This document shows positions 52,858-64,000 of a stretch of DNA of 64,000 bases, piece after piece. Source of the stretch: Lepidodermella squamata (Eukaryota; Gastrotricha); NCBI GenBank assembly GCA_047495785.1, contig JBLDXI010000036.1, forward strand, positions 682,001 through 746,000. Direction: 5' to 3'. Under the pieces are notes generated by a model that was given only the letters and a program-made list of their open reading frames with translations, was not told the origin of the DNA and searched no databases. Each line of letters starts with the position of its first letter. Positions within the stretch are counted from its first letter, which is position 1. Made by a program: the position numbers and the translations under genes.

Positions 52858-53847
52858 CATAGACATAATATCAGTATAGACTGTCTACTCACGAGAAAAG
52901 GGGTGTAACGCCATGGGCGCCAGATGGTCAGCTGATTCATCAATTTCTTGGAGGCCAAAAATCGCGAATATTCGATTCTTTTCTTCTTGGTTCCAGGGCC
53001 TTATTGATTTTTTTGAAAAATAAGCTGTTGGTTCCAAACAGTTTAATTTACGGTGAACACAACTGTTATTTTTTTGTATTTTTCACATCGAAGTAACCTA
53101 ATCAAATTTTGAATAAAATATTTCGGTGATTTAAATTACAGCAATTAATTCCACTATTTAGGTCGAAATTGAACCAGTTTTTGCATGGTCCAAATAGGTT
53201 AAATTGAGATCTACCTTTTGATACTTGGAGCGATCTTGGGCGATTTTTTTCCGATTTTCTAGGATTTTTTAAGAAATCCACTCAGAAAAAAACAATGCAA
53301 AAATAACTGAGGATTAAATCCTGAACCTTTGTGTAAGCACGTGTGACGGAAGCACATGGCGCAGTTGGAAATTATCCAGCGCAGGGTCAGTGTTTAAAAT
53401 CAATGCAAAAACCATTGTCGGAGAATTTCGAAATTTCCAGAAAATCAGGAAAAAATCATCCAAGATCGCTCCAAGTATCAAAATGTAGGAATGAAAAGTT
53501 AGTATGAAGAATCTACTTTCTTTAAAAAGTCCTTCAATTTAACTATTTTTGAAGCTGTTGTCATGGTTTATTATCGAATGCAAAAACTAATTTCCTAATT
53601 ATTGATTAGTTGCTTAATTATTAAAATTAAAGAAAAAATATCACTGTGTTCCTCTCGAAGAGATCTATCTGATGACATTTGGTTCCTTGCATTCTGACCA
53701 TTTATCGTCAAGAAATCGATAGCGCAAATTTTAAATTTTCCGATTTTTGGCCTCCAAGAAATTGATGAATCAGCTGACCATCTGGCGCCCATGGCGTTAC
53801 ACCCCTTTTCTCGTGAGTAGACAGTCTATACTGATATTATGTCTATG
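52858..53847. mobile_element. 990-bp element with CATAGACA ends after receptor D
   Basis: Inverted repeats of about 110 bp begin CATAGACATAATATCAG at both ends. The flanks are an 8-bp duplication GTTTCGAC (52850-52857 and 53848-53855). A second inverted repeat lies inside (TTTTGATACTTGGAGCGATC near 53217 and its reverse near 53455). The first bases match the element in receptor B, so both may belong to one superfamily. No transposase is encoded. Confidence 0.88.
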
Positions 53848-53855
53848 GTTTCGAC

Positions 53856-54659
53856 CCTACGTATTGACGAAAAGGCAGTCAAAGGTCAAAGGGAAAGCCC
53901 AGCTGTTACCTGACGGATCCGGTCAGTGCGCGAAGTAGGATCCTAGGGGGCGAACTAGGGGTTATTTTCGGGCCCCAATTTTATGACCATAGGGTCCCCT
54001 GTGGTTTCCACACTTTGGCCTGCCGAATTGGGTGTACAATTCCCCCTCATCCTCCTTTCGTACTTCGCGCCCTGAATCCGGTAAATCCTTAGCGACCAAA
54101 TGTCAAAGCCCGATAAAACGAGTGAATGAAAGAGATTTCAAAGTTGTTCAAAGATGACATTGGAAATATGGCTGATTTGGAGAACTTGGATTTGTAATCA
54201 CTACTGGCAGATCAGCTCAGCTTTTATAATCGGAGAATCAATTTGGACCTGCACAATTCCTTCTTACACAAATATATTATCTCAATCTCATTACATTAGT
54301 ATTTAAATTTGAAAATCTTATCGGTTTCGATGGGCGGTCCTTCTATAGCAAGTGCTATTTTTGTTTTTATAATTAGCTAATTTCCTAAAAATAATTTAAT
54401 AATTTGCTATTTATAGCTAAAGCGCAAGGGACATCCTTTAAAATGCCCAAACCCGGGAAGAATTGTTATTATCCATTCAATATATAATTTTTCTTCCACG
54501 TGCTTCCAAGTAATTGCTCGTGGATTTTTTGTCGATCCTCCTCCTTTGTCTGGTAATTATTACTTTTGAAATAATAAGCTGAGTGCTGAGTGTTACTTCT
54601 GATTTTCATCGTCATACCGTAATAGAAAATGTTGTTAGTGTGTAGTGTGGTCATAATGA
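53856..54659. other. Spacer, no gene seen
   Basis: The first 150 bp resemble the spacer after receptor A (GCGAAGTAGGAT). The rest is AT-rich without a recognisable feature. Confidence 0.4.
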
Positions 54660-55053
54660 TCACAGAACCCAAATTCTCGCACTCAGAATGCTCTCGTAGT
54701 GCATCTTTTGAATAAAGTCCTGATGAGCGTTGTCCTTTTAGACGGAGGTGTTCGCTTAGGAAAGGGACAGCGCGTGATCCCGGACAAAGTACGTGATGGC
54801 ATGCGTTTTTTTATAACCCGTCCAATTAACCTCTGCTATTACTTTAAAAGGCAACAAAAATAATCTTGGCTCGATACTCGTACCCTGATGATATGTCCGA
54901 ATTCCGAATCCCAAAATAGCTAAACGAGTTGGGCGTCAATTATAACCGTGAAATTAGGCTTCTCGGTATTAAGTGACCTGCATACAAACATTCCTCAAGC
55001 AATAAATAAAAGCGGAAATAATTTTGTTAACATCAGCGTTTTATAATCAAATA
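54660..55053 (+). promoter_or_regulatory. Promoter of receptor E
   Basis: AAATTAGGCTTCTCGGTATTAA at about 54952 (given here in part: AATTAGGCTTCTCGG) and AATAAATAAAAG at 55001-55012 lie before the ATG at 55054. The upstream 250 bp match the orphan promoter trace at 48725-48990. Confidence 0.6.
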
Positions 55054-57316
55054 ATGAAAACAACCTTCTTTAAATTTGCGGCATTTCTCGCCGCTGTCAT
55101 CGCACATTCAGTCAATGGACAAAACACCAAGTTGGAGATGTTCTTCGGCACCACGATAATTCAAACTCTCGATCCCGCAAGCGACGTTTGCCCTTACGTT
55201 CAAAAGCTGATGTTCGACATTGTCAGCAAGCGGAACGACATATTACCCGGCTACGAGTTGGTCGCCTTCAACCAAGATGAAGGACCTGGGAGTGTTTCAC
55301 TAACTAAGCGCGTCATTGAGTTCTATAGACAACCAGCGGCGAACAAATCCGTTAAATCGCCCGTTGTTATTGCAGGAGGCTTCACTGCTGGATGCAAATC
55401 TCTGGCGCAAATTGCCCACCATTCCAATTTGGTCGCTATTGCCCCAGTTTGTCTCTCTCCCGCTTTCACCGCCAATCGGGCATTGTTTCCGAATTTATAT
55501 CGCATCCGTCCATCAGGCGAGTCACTATCACTGCCTAGGCTTAATTTCATCAATCGGTGGATGGCGAAAGATTGCGATACTAGCGAATGCCGGCTCTACG
55601 ATCGTCAACTTTCACGTTGCATCCTACTTTTACGATCTTGCTGTCAAAAATGGCCTGCAAGTAGTGCATTACGACGCTGCTTTCGACTTGAATGACGAAT
55701 TGGTTTGGGGCTTGAAGCAGTCAGGGGCAAGAGTGATAGTATATGAAATTTCCGATCCGCCTACTGCTATGCTTTTTCTTTGCAAATGCTTTAGTCTCGG
55801 CTTGACTGGGCCTCGGTACGTTTTCATCATGGGTGGTAACGCTTATGGGGATTTAAGTACAACTCCTGACGTTGTCGATCAGGATTGTACCAAGGCCACT
55901 GTCCTGCAACAGTATAAATCTACAGTTTTCATTGGATCGCTAGGTTCAAGTTTTGGCGTTGAAAACACGGATAAAACCAGTCTTGGCTATGATGCGAAGC
56001 AGTTTGACGAAATGCTAGACAAGGTAGTTCCTCAAGCGAAAAACCTGTCCAACTACGGCAAACGTTTCCTCTGCCACGATCAGTACCTTCAAGCTATCCT
56101 AACGCTGGACGGGGCTGAGAAGATTCTGAAGACGAAAAATATCTCCCTTAAGGATTACAGTAACCAGCCGGAGATGGTGATGGACGCTGCGAATAAAAGT
56201 GCTGCATCTATCAGATTCATCGGCTTTAGACATGGCGTTATCGAGTATTCAACTAGACTGGAAATGGATTCAGAGCCTCAGTACATAGTCCAGTGGATCC
56301 CAGAGGAAAATATGGCACGGATCAACTACGAAATGACTCTTCTGCCGAACAAAACAAACGTCAGTGACATCTCGAGTTTCGCTATTCGCAGTTATGAACC
56401 TTTCGTCTGGTACACGGAGAATCAGCAACCCCCAACTGATTGGCCTGGAGAGGAAATCAGCGTGATCCATGTCCCAGATGCTTTCCTTATATTTACCTGC
56501 GTCTCTAGTGGAGTAGTAACCTTTTGGCAACTGCTAGCTCTGATCGCGAAAATTGAATTTCGCAGGATTGTGTTTTTTCATGCATGCATGTTACTCAACG
56601 CAGCGTCAATCCTTTTCGCGCTGAATGTTCATTCTGCAGCGGTTTGTAATGCCAAGTACATTTTCCTGGTCATTGGAGCAACCTTCGTGCATTTGGTTCT
56701 CTATCGAAAGTTGGCATCACAAGTGACGACAAAGCGTCGAGCTACTATATTCTCGTACGACTTTCGAACGATGGTAATCCCTAAGCTATCGGCTAGGGTG
56801 GTGGAGAGAGGGTCTAAGCGGTTGCAATTAATGTTCGCTAATGTTGCACCCATAATTGTCCTATTCATAGGTTTATCAATATTGGCTGCATGGCTCGTCG
56901 AAAATCCTATGGAGTCACGCATCAAGATCTTCTTCAGTGAGTACGTTGTAGAACGTGACATCTTTCGCCATGTCTATATCTAAATATGCGAGGGTAGTGG
57001 CGCAACGGACTTGAATTTCATGATGGCGTTAGCAGCTGTTGACCTTGTTCCGGCGGGCGCTGCTGTGCTATTATCAATAGCCATAGCTAAGGTCGAATTA
57101 CCGGAGATCAAGCGTTATCGCATGGCCTCCCTCATCAACTTGCCCTTAGTCATTGGGGCGATTTTCATGGTTGTAGCATCGACCAACTACCATGTAACCC
57201 AGCAAATTGTTGCATCTCTCGCATGTTTGAGTATTTCAGGTCTGACCAGTGGCTTCGTACTTTTCTCAGATAAAGCTGCAGCGGTTGCACGTCGATCGAT
57301 AGAATTTTTTAAGTGA
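55054..57316 (+). pseudogene. Receptor E: GABA-B-like GPCR pseudogene
   Basis: It starts with MKTTFFKF and the usual signal peptide and ligand-binding domain. A 5-nt deletion relative to its paralogues near 55552 (between ATCAA and TCGGTGG) shifts the frame. The next frame stays open through six helices' worth of sequence to a TAA at 56981-56983, where the paralogues have a Glu codon (TATATCGAA). Receptor sequence then continues in that frame to the natural stop at 57316. With the deletion counted, the length equals that of B and D minus one codon. Only two lesions suggest recent loss. AATAAA follows at about 57340. Confidence 0.9.
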
Positions 57317-57674
57317 AATGTGATGGAAGTTTTGTCAAAATAAAGCTTCACCGGACGGTTTTTAGGAAGCTCACACAGAGCGGCCAACCTTAGGGCAATA
57401 AAGTGCGAAGTGCCACCTCACGCAGAAGTACACATTTGTAACTTTTATTTTTAGCCTGACGAAATTGCAATGGAATAGAAATATGTAACTGTTTTTTTAA
57501 TTGAAGGCTTAGCAACCCGTCGTTCAAGTTCATGAGTTCAACGTTGTTTTTCCTAAAAATGTGTTGTTGTTTTGAAAAGCAGATCCCGCACGTGCCTCGA
57601 GCCAGGCGAGGAACGCGTGATTTTTAAAAACGTTTAAGAAATTTTTCAAGCACTCATTTTCACATAAAGCAGCA
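57317..57674. other. Spacer upstream of the LamG-like gene
   Basis: It separates the receptor cluster from the next gene. I see no clear TATA box. The last 40 bases before the ATG are AC-rich leader-like sequence. Confidence 0.35.
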
Positions 57675-60600
57675 ATGAAAACCATCAACTCGATAATTCT
57701 TTTGATTTTGTTCGCGTTCAATGGCCAAGCATCTGGTCAAGTCTTTAAGCGATGTTTCCAGGTGACCAACAATGCATTTACGTCGTGCCGCGATAACAGC
57801 CCAACCTGTGATCCTATTACCGAGTATCAGGTATTTTTATGGACTAATTATTTGAGTGAATCCCAGCTTTCCATTGAGAGGAAACTTCGATTTTCCAAAT
57901 GAATTTTTTTTTAATCTAGTGGGGTCCTTTGTTCGATGATGTAACGACGTGCCGCTTAGGGGTAAGAATAAATACGATGTCCATCTCAGCTCTATTTATG
58001 TTTCAAATAGAATGCTAAAATGTGCTACAAATACGGCGCATTAACAACTCGATGCAATCCTGGCCTTGGCAACTGCAAATTAACTGGTGAACCAGCTGCA
58101 GACAGAGAAATAGAAGTAAATTCCCAGCTCAATAATTTCACATTTTCTTCAATTAATATTTAATTTTTAATCAATTTCAGCTCAGCTGGTATAGGAATAC
58201 CACACTGAAGGATAGCTTGGCCGCTTGCAATAGCGCTAGATCGAAATTCGCGGTACTGCCGAAAATTGCCCAATTTTGAAATGACCATTGGCCAATATAT
58301 TTGTAAATTCACAGAATCAAGCTTTCAAACGATGCACAGACAACGGATCGGTGAAAACATGCGTTCCGGCCAATGTTACCTGCCCTGAGAACTGGGTTTG
58401 AGCAAAAAATTCTCAACATACTGGTCATTTTATTTGTTTATTTGGTGTTTGTAGCTCGAAAGTGGCCCATTCGATAATTTAAGCCTCTGCATCGCTGGGA
58501 CTTCGCGTAAGATTGTGAATTTATTGAATGAGCTATGTTCCTCACGCTCGGTAATAGTTCAAGTTCCAGACAGCGAGAAACCTCACGTCAGGTGCTTCAG
58601 CTCGTCAAACGAAAGCTTCATCGACTGCCGCCTCGCGACAACTGGCTGCCAGGCTGGGTCTGAAACACGAGAATTTTCGTCTGCGACGTTCACCAACAGA
58701 GCAAACTGCATAATAGGGGTAAAAATCAAATTGATTCAATACATTATCTGAGTTTGATTTTTTAAATAAATTACCAAATCAAATTATCAAATTATCGTAA
58801 ACTAAATTCCGAATTATGAAATATTAGTTTATTAATCTCCGATTTTCTTTGCATTTGCCCTTGATAGAGAGCCATCCAATGTGTCACAAACAAGGGCAAG
58901 CAGTGCTATGGAGCTTTTCCGAGTGGTACCCGGGTGAGCGAGCTATTTAACCAGATGTTAACGGATTTGTAACGTTGTTATTTCATGCCAGATTAAAGTG
59001 TATGGCAACTCAACGAAGTTCAAGGAAAATCATGACGCCTGCAAGCGCGAGACAGCAGAGATGCCGGTAAGTTAAAAAAAAATATTATTACATTCGGAAT
59101 TTTGTCTAAATTATCAAAAGAGAAAGATTTTACTTTGGAATATAGCAATTCACTTTGAAAAATCATCATAAATAGTGTTTTTTGCCGTATTTGCCAAAAT
59201 GCCCAGGGATTTTATGCAAAAAATGAGCGAACGACGAGGGAAATTTTGGAGATTTTACACTAAAACATGTCCGAAATCTAGATAGTGAGAATAGTTAAAT
59301 TTTTCATCTTGTTGTTTAAGGATTTTCAAGTCTAATGTATTTCCAGTACAAGCTTTGCACGAATGAGCTCCTGATGTCAGCTGTTTGCGTTTCGGTAGCG
59401 GAAAACTGCCCGCAGAATTTGGTGACCAGAATTGTCTTAATCTTTGTTCTTTATATATGCCATAATTTTACATTTAGACACAAGCCAATGGCACCACGTA
59501 CGCCACCTTGGACGAGTGCAATCAGCGTGCGTTCAATTGATGAATTCTCCATTTTCTTATAGGATAACTTTCTTCTCCTTATAGTGACTCCTTTCGGATT
59601 ACCCCGAAATACGGCTTTCTTCCCCCTCACGCAGGAATACGGCATCCGCGATATCAGCGGCAATGGCATTGAATCAGCGATAGTTGGTGGCCAATCGCCC
59701 TCGTTCGTAACTGGGCCATTCGACTATCCTAACGCAGCTCTGTCTGTCGGGAATTCAGCCGGCTATTTCGAAGTGGCCAGTAGCAAGCTCGTTCTTAACA
59801 GTTCTTTCACAATCTCTGTTTACGCCGGCTTCACGGATGCCCCTAATGCTTTCGTTCCTATCATTGAGTTCTACGACAGCGCGGCGCAATTGCGAATCTA
59901 TTATAATCCTGCGGCAAACACTGTGGCAAGATACAACGGTAAGAGTCATTCCCTTATCGAATCTATTCAATGATTCCGTACAATATGTTAACAGACAATG
60001 CGGATTCGATTGTCTCCCGCCAATGCAAGCCACTTTTTGGGGGATGGGTCTTTATCGCCGTTACTTACAATAAACCTGCTCAACGGCTATTCGTGCATTG
60101 TGACGGGTTCTATTTTCAGCAGTTTACTTATTCGGTCACTACGAGCAACAAAATCAAATTTGGGAGCAATTTCGCCGACAACGCCGGCCTTTCTGGCCAA
60201 ATATCGTGCGTGTCGATCTTTGATCAAGCTCTATCGCTCCAGCAATTGTGGATTGCGAGGAAGAAGTGTCTGCAAATTCACGCTGGCAAAACTTGGCAGC
60301 CCGAAGCATTGACCACCCTTCTTCCCTCGAACATAGCTATCTGGCCACTCGTGTCAGATTTCAACGATGTTGTAGATCCGAGAGCCGATGCCACGCCCCC
60401 TAACACGGGTTTGAACGGGTTTTTCGGGCCTTTTGGCGTAGAGAACACAGCGTTCCTCTACGCAACTGCAGATCCTATTGTGGTGACTGCTGACAAAGTC
60501 AAGCTGGCCGCCGGGAGTTTTACCATCGTAATTCTTCACTCACGCCCTGTGGCATCGAACAAGCCGATCCTCGAATTCGCCCCTGACGGATCAACGCTGG

Positions 60601-61019
60601 GACTTGAAGTTACATCTGACACATCCAGTTCTTTGAGCATCCGGCCGTATGGCCAAAATTCAACATCCATCGCCATTTCTGATATATCTGGCTGGCTGCA
60701 CCTCGCAGTAACGTTCGATGCGGACGGCGATAAGCTGAGTTTATATTCCGACGGTCAGGGTAGCTTTATCGGGAGTGGCTCGCGGCCCATCACGAATAGT
60801 GGCCAATTCATCATTGGGCGGTAAGTGTCTTGATAAATCATGACTACTTGATACATGCAACAAGTTGTTCGTTCTTACAACAGATCATGGGCCGATCCGC
60901 AGAATCAGTGGGGCCTGAGGCTGTCATGCCTGAATATTTTCAACCAAGTTCTCACTATGGGACAGCTGCGAATCGTCGAGATCAATTGCGCTGCTTTTCA
61001 AATTCCGAACATGCGCTGA
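57675..61019 (+). CDS. Secreted protein with Cys-rich modules and two LamG-like domains, 745 aa, 14 exons
   Basis: Exons: 57675-57830, 57920-57961, 58011-58115, 58181-58252, 58315-58395, 58455-58506, 58570-58718, 58868-58933, 58992-59066, 59347-59421, 59478-59526, 59585-59938, 59995-60820, 60884-61019. The sum is 2,238 nt, a multiple of three. A signal peptide (SIILLILFAFNGQASG) is followed by about six Cys-rich modules, each with roughly four Cys (for example CFQVTNNAFTSC...TC). Most are split by an intron at a similar point. From exon 12 there are two concanavalin/LamG-like beta domains (residues about 310-480 and 490-740), with GGWVFIAVTYN and SGWLHLAVTFD as matching strands. It is probably extracellular and may bind carbohydrate. 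I know no exact family. Confidence 0.8.
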
Positions 61020-61409
61020 AACGATAAGTTTCGAACCACAACAGTTCGAATCAGTTCAAATTGACTGTTGATCATATCAAATCGAATCTTTGTCATTAAA
61101 ATCTATTCATATTATAATTGTTATTTTCAGGCGAATTAGGACACGTTAAAGGAAATAAAATAGTGCCTCGGTATTTTCTCATCTTTTCTTATCGATTTAC
61201 GTAGGTTGGAAGCCATACGAGAGTGCCAAATTTTGATCTAGTCAAGGTCTACTTTTGTACAACGGGGACGTAGCAGTTCGTTCCTCCGGCATGGACCACT
61301 AATAGATGATAATAATTCCAACACAGCAAAACCAAAAGCACTCAGAGCAATCTCAAAACAATATATCTATAGCTTATCACACCACCTGTCAGAAAACCGA
61401 ATTTTCGCC
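61020..61409. other. Convergent spacer
   Basis: This lies between the 3' ends of the LamG-like gene and the GH17 gene, which point towards each other. AATAAA at about 61154 could end the LamG-like transcript. No other feature was seen. Confidence 0.4.
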
Positions 61410-62227
61410 TCAAAGGCTCACTGGGTAATTGTCAGCTTTCGCCTCGCGCAGGTAGTTGAAAAAGCCGAAATGCTGCTCGTACTCTTTGCTCATTGACGTA
61501 TCATCAGGGCGGCGGTCGTAGAAAGAGTACCAAAAGAGAGGACCTTCGCCAACAGTCGGTTCCCAGCTGGCGAAGGCCGAGTAGTTGTTAAGGGCACCAT
61601 TAAGGCTGGGTTGGACGCCCGAGGATGGCAGGTCTGAACCGCCACTCGGAAAACCAGTTTCAGTTAAGCGAGCCTAATTACAAAAATTAGAATTTAAAAT
61701 TACAAAAAATCATTAACAATTTCGAGAGAAAAGTATGAAATTTCTGGATTTTTCCGAAAATAATGAAAATAACTACGAAATTTGGGAAAATTTACCAAAA
61801 ATATATAAAATGTCGGGAGAAAAAGTATGAATGTTCCCAATTTTTCGAAAATAATGAAAATAACTACGATAACTACACTTAGAAAAATTGCCCCTTCTCG
61901 ATCAATTTTCTCGCCCTGTTTCGATCCATATTTCGCTACCATTTTATTCCAATTGTTTTGCAGCTGAATGAGAGGGTTGGAAGCGTTGTAGCTCGAGCTG
62001 AAATACGGATAGATATTGACCCCCAAAATGTCACAACCAGCCGCTAGTTTCGCCGTTTCACTCTCGATAGCCGTCGACATGTATTCGATTATACGCTGGA
62101 CCGTCCCAACGTTAACATCTCGGCCCGTAGCCGCTTTAACCGCGGTCTTGATACCATCGACCTTGGCCAGAATTTGATCAGCCGTGTATTTGCCATTTGG
62201 GGTTAGATTTTCGTTTCCGACCAGAAT
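61410..62227 (-). CDS. GH17 beta-1,3-glucanase-like protein, 3' exons
   Basis: Two exons are clear: 62227-61877 and 61673-61410, with a 203-nt AT-rich intron. The first begins ILVGNENLTPNG, which holds the proton-donor Glu of the family (VGNE). It continues with CDILGVNIYPYFSSSYNASNP. The second begins RLTETGFPSGG, with the nucleophile Glu (usually TExGWPS). It then has PLFWYSFYD and the C-terminal end. These are the core landmarks of glycoside hydrolase family 17, which cuts beta-1,3-glucans of fungal, oomycete and plant walls. The 5' exons are not resolved: an upstream splice at 62228/62271 gives no good frame. The family is rare in animals, so transfer is possible. The introns show it is not bacterial contamination. 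Confidence 0.75.
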
Positions 62228-64000
62228 CTTGGAGGAATGAAGGAGTAGAAACTGACGGATTTAGCACTTACAAAGGAGCCTGCTGCCCGGGCACCCCTCA
62301 ATTATCGCCCTGGCAACGTTGACGCGATGCTAGCAACGAATCTCGCTCTAAAGCACACTCTCTGTCCTGAGACAAGGCTCATCTATTTCAGCAATAACTT
62401 CCTATAAACTCTTGAATACACGAGTATAATGAATGATAAGATCACGACGTCAATCGAGATTTCGAGGCGCTCGATTCTTGATATCGCCCCATCGCAGTTC
62501 GATTTCTGTTTGCTGCCGCTCGCTAGTGCTATCAGACAATAAGATTTACTATTAGACTGCCGAGATATAGATTATATCATAGTTTTGGTATAGCAATCGA
62601 CAATTATGAGTTAGCCGAGCAAAATGGGTCGCTTTTTGTCTCGATCGACGATACAGTTGCGCTCAAGTACTCTTGAGAGTGAAGCAGGAAGCGCGCGCGC
62701 TCACTAAAGTGTGTCATCTTTGACGCATTACTGCTACGCGCGCGTAACAGCTATTGTTATAAAACTAAATTCTCGACATTTGTCGTAATCAGGGCTATTC
62801 AACGATATCTGATTTATAGTTATATCGTTTTGATTTGGGTCTAAACAATTACCGGAAGGATGACATCATTTATTTTCAAGCGGGTAAAATTATCTCTGCA
62901 ACGCAAGGTCACATTGGAAAAAGACAAAATTCTCGTCAGACAGAATGACAAGGGCTACTCAAATAATTTTGTCCCACGTCAATAGCTTCTATAATATTTC
63001 GTAAACAAACCTAGATACGCCATAGGTTAATATAGGCGCGCGCTCACGTGACGCCTCATAATACGTATAATAATTAGAGAAGTACTAGCGCGCGCGCCCG
63101 GCCGCGCACGCCGCCCAACGATCAGATAGGCCTTTGTCGGCCGCACACAGTTTCTACAGGGTGTTCCCTTCGAAACCGAACATCCGCCGCGCGCGTTGGA
63201 AAATCGCGTGCTACCGCAAAATTTTATGCACAAAATTAAATATCCTTTTAATAATATTTTTATTTTATTATATTATTAATTTTTTTTAAATAAAAATTTT
63301 GTTGCTACGGAAAAGCGTGCTGCGCGATGCCGCGCGTTTTCGCGTTGTAGCCGCTCCGCGCACCGCAAGTTCCCCGGCGCGCAACTTCTGCCCCGTAATT
63401 CCGCATTTTATCACCGGTGACGACACCTTTGTTAGTGTTTTTCTGATAGCATTTCAAGCATTTAATATGGCAGCCGGCGTCTTTTTTTCTAAATATGGCT
63501 CAATTAGATGTAACCGCTAAGCCTAAACAAGCCTTTTTTGTGACGTTTTTCGCAGTTCTTGCGCGTTTAACCCCAGAAACTTTAACCTAAGTGCGGTAAT
63601 ACATTGCGTAAACAGTGTTTCTGAGTATAATTATGTATTCTCTACAAGATGACCACAGCCTTTCTTTTAGGATGATGGTTATTTTTAGCAAGCTTGCCCG
63701 AACAGCCAGTCGGTCTTTCAGAGTAAAGATCTCAATATCACCATGTTCAAGGTGGTCTATGGCTACAAATCACCCGTCAAAAACACTGCCTCTCGATGTT
63801 TTCTTGTAAAGCAGAGTAAATACTTCTTAGCTACCGTGACTTTTTGGGGGGTCACCGCGGTTTTTCACTTGCTGCTGCTATGGATGCATTCTGTCAAGAA
63901 AATGGAGTTTTTCGGGATATTCGGAACATTTATGATATTAGCAAACAATTCAGCGGTCAAATGGGCAATCAAATGAGTGAATCTACTCAGAGACATAGAT
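62228..64000. other. Non-coding DNA with CpG-rich patches
   Basis: I could not find the 5' exons of the GH17 gene here with confidence. GCGCGC-rich patches occur at about 62688-62705, 62735-62750, 63030-63055 and 63085-63115. AT-only sequence lies at 63238-63300. Frames on the plus strand at 63299-63520 and 63743-63976 have no recognised domain. The CpG patches may mark a promoter or repeat. Confidence 0.35.

Noticed and set aside
63299-63976. Plus-strand frames near the right edge
   Set aside because: They have no recognisable domain or splice context and lie in low-complexity or CpG-rich DNA.

Overview
This window looks like animal nuclear DNA. Spliceosomal genes have very short introns (mostly 51-61 nt), transposons are abundant, and there is a tandem family of GABA-B-like class C receptors. 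I cannot name the phylum. About half of the window is transposable-element DNA, and most insertions keep clear target-site duplications (TSDs).

Region 1 (1-8013) is repeat-rich flank. It holds a tandem 1.04-kb repeat, a minus-strand 5' receptor remnant (3835-4560), a small hAT-type MITE (5039-5268), a long inverted repeat and degenerate DNA. Region 2 (8020-30006) is one complete Polinton/Maverick of 21,987 bp with a perfect 6-bp TSD (CATAAC). It carries a 17-exon protein-primed DNA polymerase, a DDE integrase, packaging ATPase, adenain-like protease, major and minor capsid proteins and several small proteins. It also carries a gene resembling TATA-binding protein (TBP) and a possible PC4-like coactivator. 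Its terminal inverted repeats hold telomere-like TTAGGG runs and repeated GGCGGGAAA (E2F-like) motifs. A LINE fragment sits in the left terminal repeat. An apparently intact hAT transposon (24253-27518) splits the TBP-like gene.

Region 3 (30013-57316) is a cluster of intronless receptor genes, all on the plus strand, called here A to E. A (30178-32475) and D (50449-52719) are open. B carries a 1.76-kb insertion, C a 0.9-kb hAT derivative, and E a 5-nt deletion plus a stop codon. Two 3' fragments remain, after A and after C. A pairs with C and B pairs with D, which suggests duplication of an A-fragment-B block. The promoters share an AATTAGGCTTC element and an AATAAAAG-type TATA box. The Polinton separates receptor A's proximal promoter from its distal promoter. 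A defective FLYWCH/MULE element and several MITEs fill the spacers.

Region 4 (57675-64000) has a 14-exon gene for a secreted protein with repeated four-cysteine modules and two LamG-like domains. It is followed by a minus-strand GH17 beta-1,3-glucanase-like gene whose 5' part I could not resolve, then non-coding DNA with CpG-rich patches.

Splice junctions were inferred by eye. In the multi-exon genes resolved from start to stop, the summed exon lengths are exact multiples of three, which supports the models. Family names come from motif recognition, not database searches.
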